From contig JASBTD010000036.1 of assembly GCA_030148605.1 (NCBI GenBank), forward strand, positions 1 through 64,000: a stretch of 64,000 nt of DNA, written 5' to 3'. Below are positions 8,417 to 16,433 of this stretch, piece by piece. Each line of letters starts with the position of its first letter. Positions within the stretch are counted from its first letter, which is position 1. Both the position numbers and the translations under genes were made by a program. The notes under the pieces were generated by a model, which saw nothing but the letters and a program-made list of their open reading frames with translations, ran no database searches and was not told the origin of the DNA. The stretch is from Erythrobacter sp. (GTDB lineage Bacteria; Pseudomonadota; Alphaproteobacteria; Sphingomonadales; Sphingomonadaceae).

Positions 8417-9451
8417 GTGGCGCAAGCGATTGACGCACTTCGACACGGGTGGCCGATTGCGTTCGAAAGCGGCCCGGTCATGCTGCCGGCAGAAACCGCG
8501 ATTGCCAGTGGCGCGAGCTCTGACCGCATGCTGATTTCCGCCGCGCGCGCGGTGACCTTGAAGCTTGCCAACCAGCGCGAAGCCGCCGTGCCGCATGCCC
8601 CCGTGCTGATCCGTGGCGGCGAACCGTTCCAACTGTCCGAAGCGCGCGCTGTTGCGGACCCGGCGCTTGATCTCAAGCACCCGCTCAAGGGTCCTTACAA
8701 AGCCGAAGCGCTCGAATGGCGCGAGATTGCAGAGGCTGCGCTGGAACTGGCGCGGATCGCTGGGATCCTGCCTGCCTTTCTGGTCAATCCGGAAGATGCG
8801 GGCGAGGCTGTGCCGGTTGCCGCGAGCGACCTCGCCGATTGGTCTGATCGCAGCCAGCTTTCCATCGCAACGCGTGCGCATCTGCCGGTCGCGGCCTGCG
8901 ACACCGCCGAAATCGTCGCATTCCGCAGCGCGGATGACACGCGCGAGCATGTCGCGCTGATCATTGGCGAACAGCGCGGCGATGTGGTGCCGCTGGTGCG
9001 ATTGCATTCCGAATGCCTGACCGGTGATATCCTGGGCAGCCTCAAATGCGATTGCGGGCCGCAACTGGATGCCGCGCTGGCAGCCATGGCTGAAATCGCC
9101 AATGAAGGTGGCTGGGGGGCGCTGCTTTACCTGCGCCAGGAAGGGCGCGGGATCGGGCTTGTCAACAAGCTGCGCGCCTATCGCTTGCAGGATCAGGGAT
9201 TTGACACGGTCGAAGCGAACGAACGGCTGGGCTTGCCCGATGAAGCGCGCGATTTTCCCACCGCCGCGCGGATGCTCGAACTGCTGGGCGCACGCACAAT
9301 CAGGCTGATGACCAACAATCCGAAGAAGGTTGCCGCGCTCGAAGCTGCAGGCATCACAGTCAATGAGCGAGTGCCGCACCAGCTGCCGGACAACCCGCAT
9401 AACGCGCGCTATCTGGCCACCAAGCGCGACAAGTCAGGTCATTTGCTTTGA
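8417..9451 (+). CDS. ribA: GTP cyclohydrolase II (riboflavin synthesis)
   Basis: The conserved part is unmistakable. VRLHSECLTGDILGSLKCDCGPQ holds the three zinc cysteines, and YLRQEGRGIGL, VEANERLGLPDEARDF and MTNNPKK complete the GTP-binding and catalytic region. RibA opens GTP to 2,5-diamino-6-ribosylamino-pyrimidinone phosphate, the first step of riboflavin and FAD synthesis. About 180 residues precede this domain, a long divergent N-terminal half typical of alphaproteobacterial RibA. No DHBP synthase motif is evident there. The start is uncertain: there is no ATG before 8480, so I use the GTG at 8417; a CTG at 8384 that overlaps the xthA stop is possible. Confidence 0.88.
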   Translation: MAQAIDALRHGWPIAFESGPVMLPAETAIASGASSDRMLISAARAVTLKLANQREAAVPHAPVLIRGGEPFQLSEARAVADPALDLKHPLKGPYKAEALEWREIAEAALELARIAGILPAFLVNPEDAGEAVPVAASDLADWSDRSQLSIATRAHLPVAACDTAEIVAFRSADDTREHVALIIGEQRGDVVPLVRLHSECLTGDILGSLKCDCGPQLDAALAAMAEIANEGGWGALLYLRQEGRGIGLVNKLRAYRLQDQGFDTVEANERLGLPDEARDFPTAARMLELLGARTIRLMTNNPKKVAALEAAGITVNERVPHQLPDNPHNARYLATKRDKSGHLL

Positions 9452-9951
9452 TGAGCGCGATCCCTATCCGGCCTGAAGCGCCAGGAGATGCGCAGGTGAT
9501 CTACAGGCTCACTCAAGCCGCCTTTCGCGACATGCCATTTAGCGATGGCGACGAACAGGCACTGGTCGACCGATTGCGTCAAGATGGCGATCTGACTTTG
9601 TCATTGGTTGCCGAGGATGCGGACCGGATTGTCGGACATATCGCGTTCTCGCCTGTTACGATCAGCGACGGTGGGGCAAACTGGTATGGGCTTGGTCCGG
9701 TCTCCGTCTGGCCGCAGCTACATGGGAATGGGATTGGCAGCGCGCTGGTGCGACGAGGCATAGCCGATATGCGCGCGATCGGTGCCCAAGGCATTGTGCT
9801 ACTAGGCAGCCCGGAATATTATTCGCGCTTCGGCTTTGTCCATGATCCGCGGCTCGCCTATCCCGGCCCGCCTCCTGAATATTTTCAATGCCTGTTACTG
9901 GATGGCCCCATGCCGCAAGGCACAGTTACATATGCACAGGCATTCGGATGA
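9451..9951 (+). CDS. GNAT-family N-acetyltransferase
   Basis: About 166 residues. The ATG at 9451 overlaps the ribA stop by one base (TGATG). The GNAT acetyl-CoA loop is visible as VWPQLHGNGIGSALVRRGI at about residues 88-106. It resembles YhbS-type acetyltransferases, including GSPEYYSRFGFV and the YPGPPPEYF segment near the C-terminus. The substrate is not predictable. It is the third gene of an xthA-ribA-GNAT operon; co-transcription does not by itself suggest a flavin role. Confidence 0.9.
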   Translation: MSAIPIRPEAPGDAQVIYRLTQAAFRDMPFSDGDEQALVDRLRQDGDLTLSLVAEDADRIVGHIAFSPVTISDGGANWYGLGPVSVWPQLHGNGIGSALVRRGIADMRAIGAQGIVLLGSPEYYSRFGFVHDPRLAYPGPPPEYFQCLLLDGPMPQGTVTYAQAFG

Positions 9952-10068
9952 AGCACATTGTGGCCGCGACCAAAGCTGAAAACAGGGCTTGGCCATGAAC
10001 CTCGCTAGACGCTAATTGACTATATCCCTTGCGCGGGTTGCGCAGGGCTTACCTAGGGGAACGGTACA

Positions 10069-10347
10069 ATGAAGAAGATCGCAAATATCCTGCTGGCAAG
10101 TGCCGGCGCGCTGACTCTGGCCGCATGTGGCGGCGCAGACGATGCCTCGATCGAAGCTGAAGCCGACACAGTCGAAATGCCTGCCGATGCAGCGCTTGAA
10201 GATGTGACGGAAGAGCCGGTTGAAGACGCTGACGCAAATACCGACGATGCAGTGAGTGAAGAAGTGGCCGAAGATGCAGCCGCAGCCGCGGCCGATGTTG
10301 CCGCCGCCGCTGAAGCTGCCGCAGCCGCTGACGAGACCGCCGAGTAA
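10069..10347 (+). CDS. Small acidic Ala/Glu-rich lipoprotein
   Basis: 92 residues. MKKIANILLASAGALTLAAC is a lipoprotein signal peptide with lipobox LAAC (Cys20). The mature part is almost entirely Ala, Asp and Glu (for example EEVAEDAAAAAADVAAAAEAAA), so it is low-complexity, strongly acidic and probably disordered or a single helix. An AGGGGA lies about ten bases upstream of the ATG and a good terminator follows. No enzymatic motif exists. Similar short acidic lipoproteins occur in this order but I know of no established function; an envelope spacer or metal/cation buffer is only a guess. Confidence 0.8.
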   Translation: MKKIANILLASAGALTLAACGGADDASIEAEADTVEMPADAALEDVTEEPVEDADANTDDAVSEEVAEDAAAAAADVAAAAEAAAAADETAE

Positions 10348-10380
10348 GCTCTGCTCGAGCAGGCAAATTAGCTGCCAATC

Positions 10381-10418
10381 AAGCGGACGGGTTGCCATTT
10401 GGCGATTCGTCCGCTTTT
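10381..10418 (+). terminator. Rho-independent terminator after the acidic lipoprotein gene
   Basis: AAGCGGACG at 10381-10389 pairs perfectly with CGTCCGCTT at 10408-10416. An inner GCCA-TT-TGGC hairpin sits in the loop, and TTTT, GC, TTTT follow. It separates the lipoprotein gene from the acyl-CoA dehydrogenase cluster. Confidence 0.8.
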
Positions 10419-10513
10419 GCTTTTGTGCGAAGCAAATCCTGCCACATTGAGCAGGCGACACAGCATCCACGGGGTCCGATTGAATACCCCGGCCAGAGAG
10501 GACCAAAACACCG

Positions 10514-11692
10514 ATGTCGCAATCCGGAATGGACGCAGAAACCTTCGAACAGTTCATCGAGCAGCTGGATCGCTATGTGCGCGAGCGGCTGATCCCGGCG
10601 GAAAAGGACGTGATCGAAAACGATCGCTTGCCTGACGATATTCTGGCCGAGATGAAGGAGATGGGCCTGTTCGGCCTGACCGTGCCCGAGGAATATGGCG
10701 GCGCGGGCCTCAACACGTCGCAATATGCCCGCACGGTTCGCTGCATGAGCTATGCCGCGCCCGCCTTCCGCTCGATCTTTTCGATCAATGTCGGCATGTT
10801 CAATTCCGCGATCAAGAACGGTGCAACAGACGAACAAAAGGCCGAATGGTGGCCGCGCATCGCGGCGGGCGAAATCGCGTGCTTTGGCCTGACCGAACCG
10901 GGTTCCGGTTCAGACAGCGCGGCGATGCAGACTTTTGCGAAACCCGATCCCAGCGGCAATGGCTGGGTGCTCAATGGCACCAAGCGCTACATCACCAATG
11001 CCCCGCATGCGAATGTCGCGCTGATCATGGCGCGCACAGAGAAAGAGGCGCTGCCCAAGAACGCGCATGTCAGCGCCTTCATCGTGCCGATGGATACGCC
11101 CGGCGTTTCAACCGGCAGCCCGGACAAGAAGATGGGCCAGTCAGGCGCGCATATCTCTGACGTGATGCTCGACGATGTGCATGTGCCGGGCGAAGCGCTG
11201 CTTGGCGGAGAGACCGGCAAAGGTTTCCGCTTCGCCATGATGAGCCTGGACAATGGGCGCATTTCCGTAGGCGCGGCCAGCACCGGCTATGCCCGCCGCG
11301 CGCTCGACAGCGCGCTGCGCTATGCCAATGAACGCAAGGCATTTGGCGAACAGATCGCCAATTTCCAGCTGATCCAGCAGATGCTGGCAGAAAGCGAGAC
11401 CGAGATTTACGCCGCCGAAGCCATGATGGCAGATGTCACCGCGCGCGCTGACCGCGGCGAGAATGTCATCACCAAGGCCGCCGCGTTCAAAGTTTTTGCC
11501 AGCGAAATGTGCGGACGCGTGGTTGACCGCGTGGTGCAGATCTATGGCGGTGCAGGCTATCTGGCCGAATATGACGCCGAGCGATTCTTCCGCGATGCGC
11601 GCATTTACCGCATCTATGAAGGCACGACGCAGATCCTGCAGCTCCAGATCGCCAAGCATATGCTGCGCGAATGGAATAGTCTGCATTCATGA
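10514..11692 (+). CDS. Acyl-CoA dehydrogenase
   Basis: 392 residues with the standard acyl-CoA dehydrogenase layout: an N-terminal helical domain (FGLTVPEEYGGAGL), the FAD-contact signature CFGLTEPGSGSD near residue 121, and the C-terminal signature YGGAGYLAEYDAERFFRDARI. The catalytic base is expected in RIYEGTTQI near the C-terminus. It introduces a 2,3-double bond into an acyl-CoA and passes electrons to ETF. Chain-length or branch preference cannot be read. It opens a plus-strand cluster with a CoA-transferase, a thiolase and a hydratase, which suggests catabolism of a particular carboxylic acid rather than general beta-oxidation. Confidence 0.93.
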   Translation: MSQSGMDAETFEQFIEQLDRYVRERLIPAEKDVIENDRLPDDILAEMKEMGLFGLTVPEEYGGAGLNTSQYARTVRCMSYAAPAFRSIFSINVGMFNSAIKNGATDEQKAEWWPRIAAGEIACFGLTEPGSGSDSAAMQTFAKPDPSGNGWVLNGTKRYITNAPHANVALIMARTEKEALPKNAHVSAFIVPMDTPGVSTGSPDKKMGQSGAHISDVMLDDVHVPGEALLGGETGKGFRFAMMSLDNGRISVGAASTGYARRALDSALRYANERKAFGEQIANFQLIQQMLAESETEIYAAEAMMADVTARADRGENVITKAAAFKVFASEMCGRVVDRVVQIYGGAGYLAEYDAERFFRDARIYRIYEGTTQILQLQIAKHMLREWNSLHS

Positions 11693-11701
11693 TCGGTACC
11701 G

Positions 11702-11773
11702 GCCCGCTCCCCCGCCCAGCCACCCGATATGATCACCGGGACGCTATGGGGTGGCTGGGCGGGGGAGTCGGGC
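11702..11773. repeat. Perfect 19-bp inverted repeat, long intergenic hairpin
   Basis: The arm at 11707-11725 (CTCCCCCGCCCAGCCACCC) is the exact reverse complement of 11749-11767, with a 23-base loop. The pairing extends with GCCCG 11702-11706 against CGGGC 11769-11773 around a single bulged T. It lies between the acyl-CoA dehydrogenase stop and the CoA-transferase start. There is no T-run, so it is not a classic terminator. It may be a palindromic repeat family member or an mRNA-stabilising structure inside the cluster transcript. Confidence 0.85.
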
Positions 11774-11825
11774 TGGCACCGCAAGGAAAGCACGGATGTG
11801 CTTTCCGCACGCAACAGGAAACCTG

Positions 11826-13049
11826 ATGTACAAATTACTTCAAGACCTCTCGATCATCGAAGTCTCAAGCTTCGTCGCTTCGCCTACGATCGGGCTTTAC
11901 TGCGCGCAGATGGGTGCAGAAGTAATCCGCGTAGATCACAAGGCAGGCGGGCTCGATTACGACCGCTACATGCTGACCAAGGAAGGGCGTTCGCTCAGCT
12001 GGGAAAACCTGAACCGGGCGAAGAAATCGGTCGCGCTTGACCTGCGCAGCGCCGAAGGGCGCGAGCTGTGCGTCGAGCTGGCGCGGACAACCGGCCAATG
12101 CGTCACCAACCTGCCGGAAAAGAGCTTTCTCAGCCACGCAGCCCTGTCTGACGGACGGCCCGACATGGTTTCCGTGCGGATCATGGGCTGGCATGACGGG
12201 CGCCAGGCGATGGATTTCACTGTCAATGCCGCGAGCGGATATCCACTGATGTGCGGCCCCGATGACTGGGACCCGGTCAATGCACCTCCCGTCAATCAGG
12301 TGCTGCCTGCGTGGGATTTCATCACCGGCGCCTATGGCGCCTTTGCCTTGCTCGCCGCGCTGCGCCACCGCGACACGAGCGGCGAAGGCAGCGAAGTGCG
12401 AATCCCGCTGGGCGATGTGGCTATCGGCACCATGGCCAACAGCGGATCGATGGCGGAAATGCTGTATCGCGGCGCGGATCGCGAGCGGTTGGGCAATGCG
12501 ATCTGGGGCGCATTCGGGCGCGACTTCAAGAGCCTGGACAACCAGCGCTTCATGGTCGCTGCGCTTACCCCCAAGCAGTGGGATGGGCTGGTCGCCGCCT
12601 TTGGCCTTGCCGAGGAAATTGCCGCGCTGGAGGGCGAACTGGGCGTACGCTTCGCTGATGGTGACCGGCCGCGTTTCGAAAACCGCCACCGCTTGTTCGA
12701 CCTGTTCCAGCAAGCCGCAGGGCAGCATGATTACAATGATCTCGCCGCCCGCATGAGTGCGCATGGCTGCACTTTCGAGCGCTATCGCACGATGCATGAA
12801 GCCGCGAACGATCCCGTGCTGGTTGCGGACAACCCGCTGTTCGGGCCTTCACCCGCCAACCCGTCAGGCTTCGAATATCCCGCCACCCGCAGCTTTGCCA
12901 ACATGCCGGAGAAGCAAGCGGGTAACCCCGCGCCCGCGCCCTATCTGGGGCAGCACAGCGAGGAGGTGCTGGCTGACAAGCTGGGCCTTTCTTCCGGCGC
13001 AATCGGCAGGCTGGTGGATGCCGGGACGGTCGCATTGAGCGACGAGTAG
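11826..13049 (+). CDS. CoA-transferase, family III (CaiB/BaiF type)
   Basis: 407 residues from the ATG at 11826 (AGGAAAC upstream; earlier in-frame starts fall inside the inverted repeat). The N-terminus (LSIIEVSSFVASPTIGLYCAQMGAEVIRVD) and NRAKKSVALDLRSAEGRELC are typical of family III transferases. The catalytic Asp is expected around LPAWDFITGAYGAFALLAAL near residue 165. These enzymes move CoA between carboxylic acids. Next to an acyl-CoA dehydrogenase and a thiolase, it probably activates the pathway's own acid using an acyl-CoA donor. The substrate is unknown; some family members are racemases, which cannot be excluded. Confidence 0.9.
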   Translation: MYKLLQDLSIIEVSSFVASPTIGLYCAQMGAEVIRVDHKAGGLDYDRYMLTKEGRSLSWENLNRAKKSVALDLRSAEGRELCVELARTTGQCVTNLPEKSFLSHAALSDGRPDMVSVRIMGWHDGRQAMDFTVNAASGYPLMCGPDDWDPVNAPPVNQVLPAWDFITGAYGAFALLAALRHRDTSGEGSEVRIPLGDVAIGTMANSGSMAEMLYRGADRERLGNAIWGAFGRDFKSLDNQRFMVAALTPKQWDGLVAAFGLAEEIAALEGELGVRFADGDRPRFENRHRLFDLFQQAAGQHDYNDLAARMSAHGCTFERYRTMHEAANDPVLVADNPLFGPSPANPSGFEYPATRSFANMPEKQAGNPAPAPYLGQHSEEVLADKLGLSSGAIGRLVDAGTVALSDE

Positions 13050-13059
13050 ACAATAATCC

Positions 13060-13130
13060 CGTTCGCCCTGAGCTTGTCGAAGGGCGTGCGGAGCCGCAAA
13101 CACGTGCTTCGACAGGCTCAGCACGAACGG
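13060..13130. repeat. Two-arm REP-like palindromic repeat
   Basis: Arm 1 (13060-13086) contains CTGAGC-TGTCGAAG, and arm 2 (13103-13130) is its near reverse complement (CTTCGACAGGCTCAGC). Each arm also folds on itself: CGCCCT with AGGGCG in arm 1, CGTGCT with AGCACG in arm 2. This is the familiar GTTCGTGCTGAGCCTGTCGA-type repeat that I recognise from many Sphingomonadales and other alphaproteobacterial intergenic regions. It sits between the CoA-transferase and thiolase genes. No transposase is nearby. Confidence 0.8.
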
Positions 13131-13143
13131 AGTAGAGAGACCA

Positions 13144-14370
13144 ATGGGTAGAAGAGCAGCCATCGTTTCACCCCTTCGCACGCCGGTGGGCAAGTTCCTG
13201 GGCTCGCTCGCCCCGCTTGATGCGGGCAAGCTTGGGGCGGTGATCCTGAAAGCGCTGATCGAGCGCAGCGGGATCGACCCCGCGCGAGTCGACGACGTTG
13301 TTTTCAGCCAGGGCTATGGCAATGCCGAGGCGCCCGCGATTGGCCACTGGAGCTGGCTCGCCGCAGGCCTGCCAATTGAAGTGCCGGGCTTTCAGCTTGA
13401 CCGGCGCTGCGGCTCTGGCGTGCAAGCGGTCGCGACCGCAGCGATGATGGTCGAAACCGGGATGGCCGATGTTGTGGTGGCAGGCGGCTGCGAAAGCATG
13501 TCCAATGTCGAGCATTACACGACCGACCTGCGCCAGGGCGTGCGCATGGGCGATATGACGCTGCACGATCGGCTTTCACGAGGGCGCTTGATGAGCCAGC
13601 CGATCGAACGCTTCGGGATCATCACCGGGATGATCGAAACGGCGGAAAACCTTGCCAAGGATTACGGCATTACGCGCGAAGAGGCAGATGCCTTTGCTGT
13701 TCGTTCGCATCAGAACGCCGCCAAGGCGTGGGAAGAGGGCAAGTTTGCCGATCACCTGGTGCCGGTCGAAATCCCGCAGAGGCGCGGCGATCCGGTGACC
13801 TTTGACCATGACGAAGGCTATCGCGCCGATGCTTCGATGGAGACGCTGGGCGGTTTGCGCGCAATCGATTTGAAGCGCGATCCGGAGGCGATCGTCACCG
13901 CCGGCAATGCCAGCCAGCAGAATGATGCGGCAGCGGCATGTCTTGTGGTTGCGGAAGACAAGCTTGAGGAGATGGGGCTCGAACCTTCGCTGTGGTTCAA
14001 TGGCTGGGCGGCGGCAGGCTGCGACCCTTCGCGCATGGGCATCGGCCCTGTCCCCGCGGTCGAGCGGCTGTTCGCGCGCACCGGGATGGGCTGGGACGAT
14101 ATCGGCCTGGTCGAACTCAACGAAGCCTTCGCGCCGCAAGTGCTCGCCGTGCTCAAAGGGTGGGGCTGGTCAGATGATGACAGCCGCCGTGACATCCTCA
14201 ACGTCAACGGCTCGGGCATTTCGCTGGGCCACCCGATCGGCGCAACCGGCGGACGTATCCTGGCGGATATGGCGGCAGAAATGCACCGGCGCGACGTGCG
14301 TTACGGGCTTGAGACCATGTGCATTGGTGGCGGGCAGGGTATTGCCGCGATCTTCGAACGGGCGGCCTGA
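13144..14370 (+). CDS. Acetyl-CoA C-acyltransferase (thiolase)
   Basis: 408 residues of the thiolase family. The acyl-accepting cysteine is Cys89 in LDRRCGSGVQAV; GHPIGATGGR carries the active-site His and MCIGGGQG the second Cys near the C-terminus. It either cleaves 3-ketoacyl-CoA or condenses two acetyl-CoA. Its place in a cluster with an acyl-CoA dehydrogenase and hydratase favours degradation. The REP-like repeat directly precedes it. A second, different thiolase is encoded at 25685-26866, so the two likely serve different substrates. Confidence 0.93.
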   Translation: MGRRAAIVSPLRTPVGKFLGSLAPLDAGKLGAVILKALIERSGIDPARVDDVVFSQGYGNAEAPAIGHWSWLAAGLPIEVPGFQLDRRCGSGVQAVATAAMMVETGMADVVVAGGCESMSNVEHYTTDLRQGVRMGDMTLHDRLSRGRLMSQPIERFGIITGMIETAENLAKDYGITREEADAFAVRSHQNAAKAWEEGKFADHLVPVEIPQRRGDPVTFDHDEGYRADASMETLGGLRAIDLKRDPEAIVTAGNASQQNDAAAACLVVAEDKLEEMGLEPSLWFNGWAAAGCDPSRMGIGPVPAVERLFARTGMGWDDIGLVELNEAFAPQVLAVLKGWGWSDDDSRRDILNVNGSGISLGHPIGATGGRILADMAAEMHRRDVRYGLETMCIGGGQGIAAIFERAA

Positions 14371-14372
14371 TC

Positions 14373-15224
14373 ATGAGCGAATGGGACGCATGGATCGGGC
14401 GCGAGATTACACAGCAGGATACGCTTGACCTTGCGTTGGCGCGGCGATGGTGCGGCACATTCGACCTGGAATGCTCTGCCATTGGCATGATGCCGCAGGG
14501 GATCCATTTGTGCCTTTGCACGCCTGAAGCGGCGCAATCCGCATTGGGCGAAGATGGCCATCCTGCGCGCGACGCCAGCGAAGACAGCTTCTTCCCGCCG
14601 ATCCCGCTACCGCGCCGGATGTGGGCGGCAAGCGACATCACATTTGTCGAACCGCTGCCAATCGGAGCGACGATTGAGCGCACCAGCCGCATTGCCTCGA
14701 TTGCAGAGAAAGAGGGAAGCACTGGCAAGCTCGGCTTTGTGAATGTCGAGCATGAGACCAAGGCCGATGGCGGCGTGGCAGTGCGCGAAGTGCAAACGCT
14801 GGTTTATCGCGATGCGGTGGCGGCCGATGCGCCGCTTAGCCCTCCCGAACCGGGCGCAGGCAGTTTCGATCCTTCCGGCTGGGATGAGCATGCGGTGATC
14901 ACGCCTGATCCGCGCCTGCTGTTCCGCTTTTCCGCGCTGACCTTCAACACGCACCGCATCCATTATGATTTGCCCTACGCACGGGATGTGGAGCGCTATC
15001 GCGGGCTAGTGGTGCATGGCCCGCTGATGGCGAGTTTGCTGCTGCAAATGGCGGCGCGCGAACTGGGCGAGAATAGGCTCAAGAGCTTCAGCTTCCGCGC
15101 GGTAAGCCCGGCAATAGCCGATGAACCGCTCCACATGGCGATGCGGAAAAGCGATGAAGGTTATGAGCTGGGCACTTTTGCGCCCGACGGCCGCCAGTGT
15201 GTGAAAGCTACAGCGACGGCCTAA
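14373..15224 (+). CDS. FAS1-like / MaoC-type dehydratase (HTD2 or mesaconyl-CoA hydratase-like)
   Basis: 283 residues from the ATG at 14373, two bases after the thiolase stop. It has an N-terminal FAS1-like dehydratase half (ITQQDTLDLALARRWCGTFD, then PLPRRMWAASDITFVEPLPIG) and a C-terminal hot-dog half with FNTHRIHYDLPYARDVERYRG and VVHGPLMASLLL. The same architecture occurs in mitochondrial HTD2 and mesaconyl-C4-CoA hydratase of the 3-hydroxypropionate cycle. It probably hydrates an enoyl-CoA, which would supply the hydration step otherwise missing from this cluster. The exact substrate is open. Confidence 0.85.
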   Translation: MSEWDAWIGREITQQDTLDLALARRWCGTFDLECSAIGMMPQGIHLCLCTPEAAQSALGEDGHPARDASEDSFFPPIPLPRRMWAASDITFVEPLPIGATIERTSRIASIAEKEGSTGKLGFVNVEHETKADGGVAVREVQTLVYRDAVAADAPLSPPEPGAGSFDPSGWDEHAVITPDPRLLFRFSALTFNTHRIHYDLPYARDVERYRGLVVHGPLMASLLLQMAARELGENRLKSFSFRAVSPAIADEPLHMAMRKSDEGYELGTFAPDGRQCVKATATA

Positions 15225-15434
15225 TCATGATTTCGGCGGGCGGCCCCGCCGCGGTGCCCTGGTCCTGCCGACTTCGATCCCGCGCGCTTTCAGCGCTTCG
15301 CGCAAGAGCATCTCGATTTCCGCATTGGCGGAGCGCAATTCACTTGCCGCCAAGCGCTCGATCGCAGCGTGGACAGCCGGATCGAGCCGCAAGGCGAAAG
15401 CTTTTTTTGCCGGAGTCTGTTTAGATGCAGCCAT
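15225..15434 (-). CDS. Arc-like ribbon-helix-helix DNA-binding protein
   Basis: 69 residues starting MAASKQTPAKKAFALRLDPA (ATG at 15434 with AGGAGG six bases upstream). The FALRLDPAVHAAIERLAASELRSANAEIEMLLREAL core is a ribbon-helix-helix fold of the Arc type: a beta strand with alternating DNA-contact residues, then two helices. A basic tail (RTRAPRRGRPPKS) follows. It lies 24 bases downstream of the SPFH gene in the same direction, so the two share a transcript. It is the natural candidate to bind the 36-bp palindrome in front of that operon and regulate it. Confidence 0.85.
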   Translation of the reverse strand: MAASKQTPAKKAFALRLDPAVHAAIERLAASELRSANAEIEMLLREALKARGIEVGRTRAPRRGRPPKS

Positions 15435-15458
15435 GGCTGCCTCCTGCAAGTCAGTCAG

Positions 15459-16376
15459 TTATTGATAGAGCGAGCCCGTGTTCACCACCGGATGCGCTTC
15501 GCGGTCGCCGCAAAGCACGACCATCAGGTTGGAAACCATCGCCGCGCGGCGTTCGTCATCAAGGTCGACAACGCCGTCCTTCGAAAGCTTGGTCAAAGCA
15601 TCTTCGACCATTCCGACAGCGCCGATGACAACCTTCTTGCGCGCGGCAATCACTGCATCCGCCTGTTGGCGGCGCAGCATCGCACCGGCAATTTCAGGCG
15701 CATAGGCCAGGTGAGTGAGGCCTGCTTCGTCGACAACGATCCCCGCCACAGCCAAACGCTCGTTCAGCTCTTCGCGCAGTTCAGCGTTCACGACATCCGC
15801 GCTGCCGCGCAGCGTGGTCTCATCCTCATCCGACATGTCATCATAGGGATGGCGTGCACCCACTGTGCGCAGCCCCGCTTCGATCTGAATGTTCACGAAT
15901 TCCTTGTAATCATCGACATCGAATACCGCCTGCGCACTGTCAGAAACGCGCCAGACAACGTTGCAGGCAACCTCTATCGGATTGCCGCGCAGGTCATTGA
16001 TCTTCACCTTTTCCGAGTGGATATTGTGCGCGCGCACGCTGACTTTTTGCTTCGTCATCCATGGCCAGACCCATTGCAGGCCTTCCTTGCGCACAGTGCC
16101 GCGATACTCGCCGAACAGCGTGATCACTGCCGCCTGGTTGGGCTGGATCATGAAGAACCCGATCAAGCCGATCAGCACGGACAGAGTGCCGAGCACCAGA
16201 GTCCCGACGAATGCGATCTTGGCAGCTCTTGCCGCGCCGTCGTCAGGAATGGCGTTGAACACGAGGTAAATCACGAACACCGTCAGCGCTGCGAAGATCG
16301 CCAGCATCATATAGCCATTATAGGCCGAGCCGGGCCGTTCGCGGCTGCGGGTCATGGGAGAGATTGAATCAGACAC
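15459..16376 (-). CDS. SPFH/band-7 (stomatin-prohibitin-flotillin) membrane protein
   Basis: 305 residues from a GTG at 16376 that has AAGGAG seven bases upstream. Two transmembrane segments lie near residues 22-42 and 55-77. The SPFH domain follows ([28 protein letters not shown], then [23 protein letters not shown]). The C-terminal part has an Ala/Gln-rich helical region ([21 protein letters not shown]). Such proteins form oligomeric scaffolds in membrane microdomains and often bind proteases. The downstream partner is an RHH regulator instead of an NfeD or FtsH gene, an arrangement that recurs in bacteria but has no known function that I can name. Confidence 0.9.
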   Translation of the reverse strand: MSDSISPMTRSRERPGSAYNGYMMLAIFAALTVFVIYLVFNAIPDDGAARAAKIAFVGTLVLGTLSVLIGLIGFFMIQPNQAAVITLFGEYRGTVRKEGLQWVWPWMTKQKVSVRAHNIHSEKVKINDLRGNPIEVACNVVWRVSDSAQAVFDVDDYKEFVNIQIEAGLRTVGARHPYDDMSDEDETTLRGSADVVNAELREELNERLAVAGIVVDEAGLTHLAYAPEIAGAMLRRQQADAVIAARKKVVIGAVGMVEDALTKLSKDGVVDLDDERRAAMVSNLMVVLCGDREAHPVVNTGSLYQ

Positions 16377-16386
16377 TACACATCTC

Positions 16387-16422
16387 CTTCGATATAATTA
16401 TGATATCATATTTATATCGAAG
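16387..16422. promoter_or_regulatory. 36-bp near-perfect AT-rich palindrome (operator of the SPFH-RHH operon)
   Basis: Bases 16387-16422 read the same on both strands at 34 of 36 positions. There is a perfect 12-bp core TATGATATCATA at its centre and CTTCGATATAA/TTATATCGAAG outer arms. It is about 80 percent AT in strongly GC-rich DNA. It overlaps the 5' edge of the SPFH ribosome-binding site, so the promoter must lie in or just upstream of it. A dimer-of-dimers DNA-binding protein such as the downstream RHH protein is the likely ligand. Confidence 0.75.
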
Positions 16423-16433
16423 GTGCGATTCTG

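Noticed and set aside
10016-10043. TTGACT as a -35 element for the acidic lipoprotein gene
   Set aside because: At 17 bases spacing there is no acceptable -10 hexamer; the nearest TTACCT is too far away.
10012-10557. 181-residue minus-strand frame across the acidic lipoprotein gene
   Set aside because: The plus-strand lipoprotein has a signal peptide, lipobox, ribosome-binding site and terminator; the minus frame has none and crosses that terminator.
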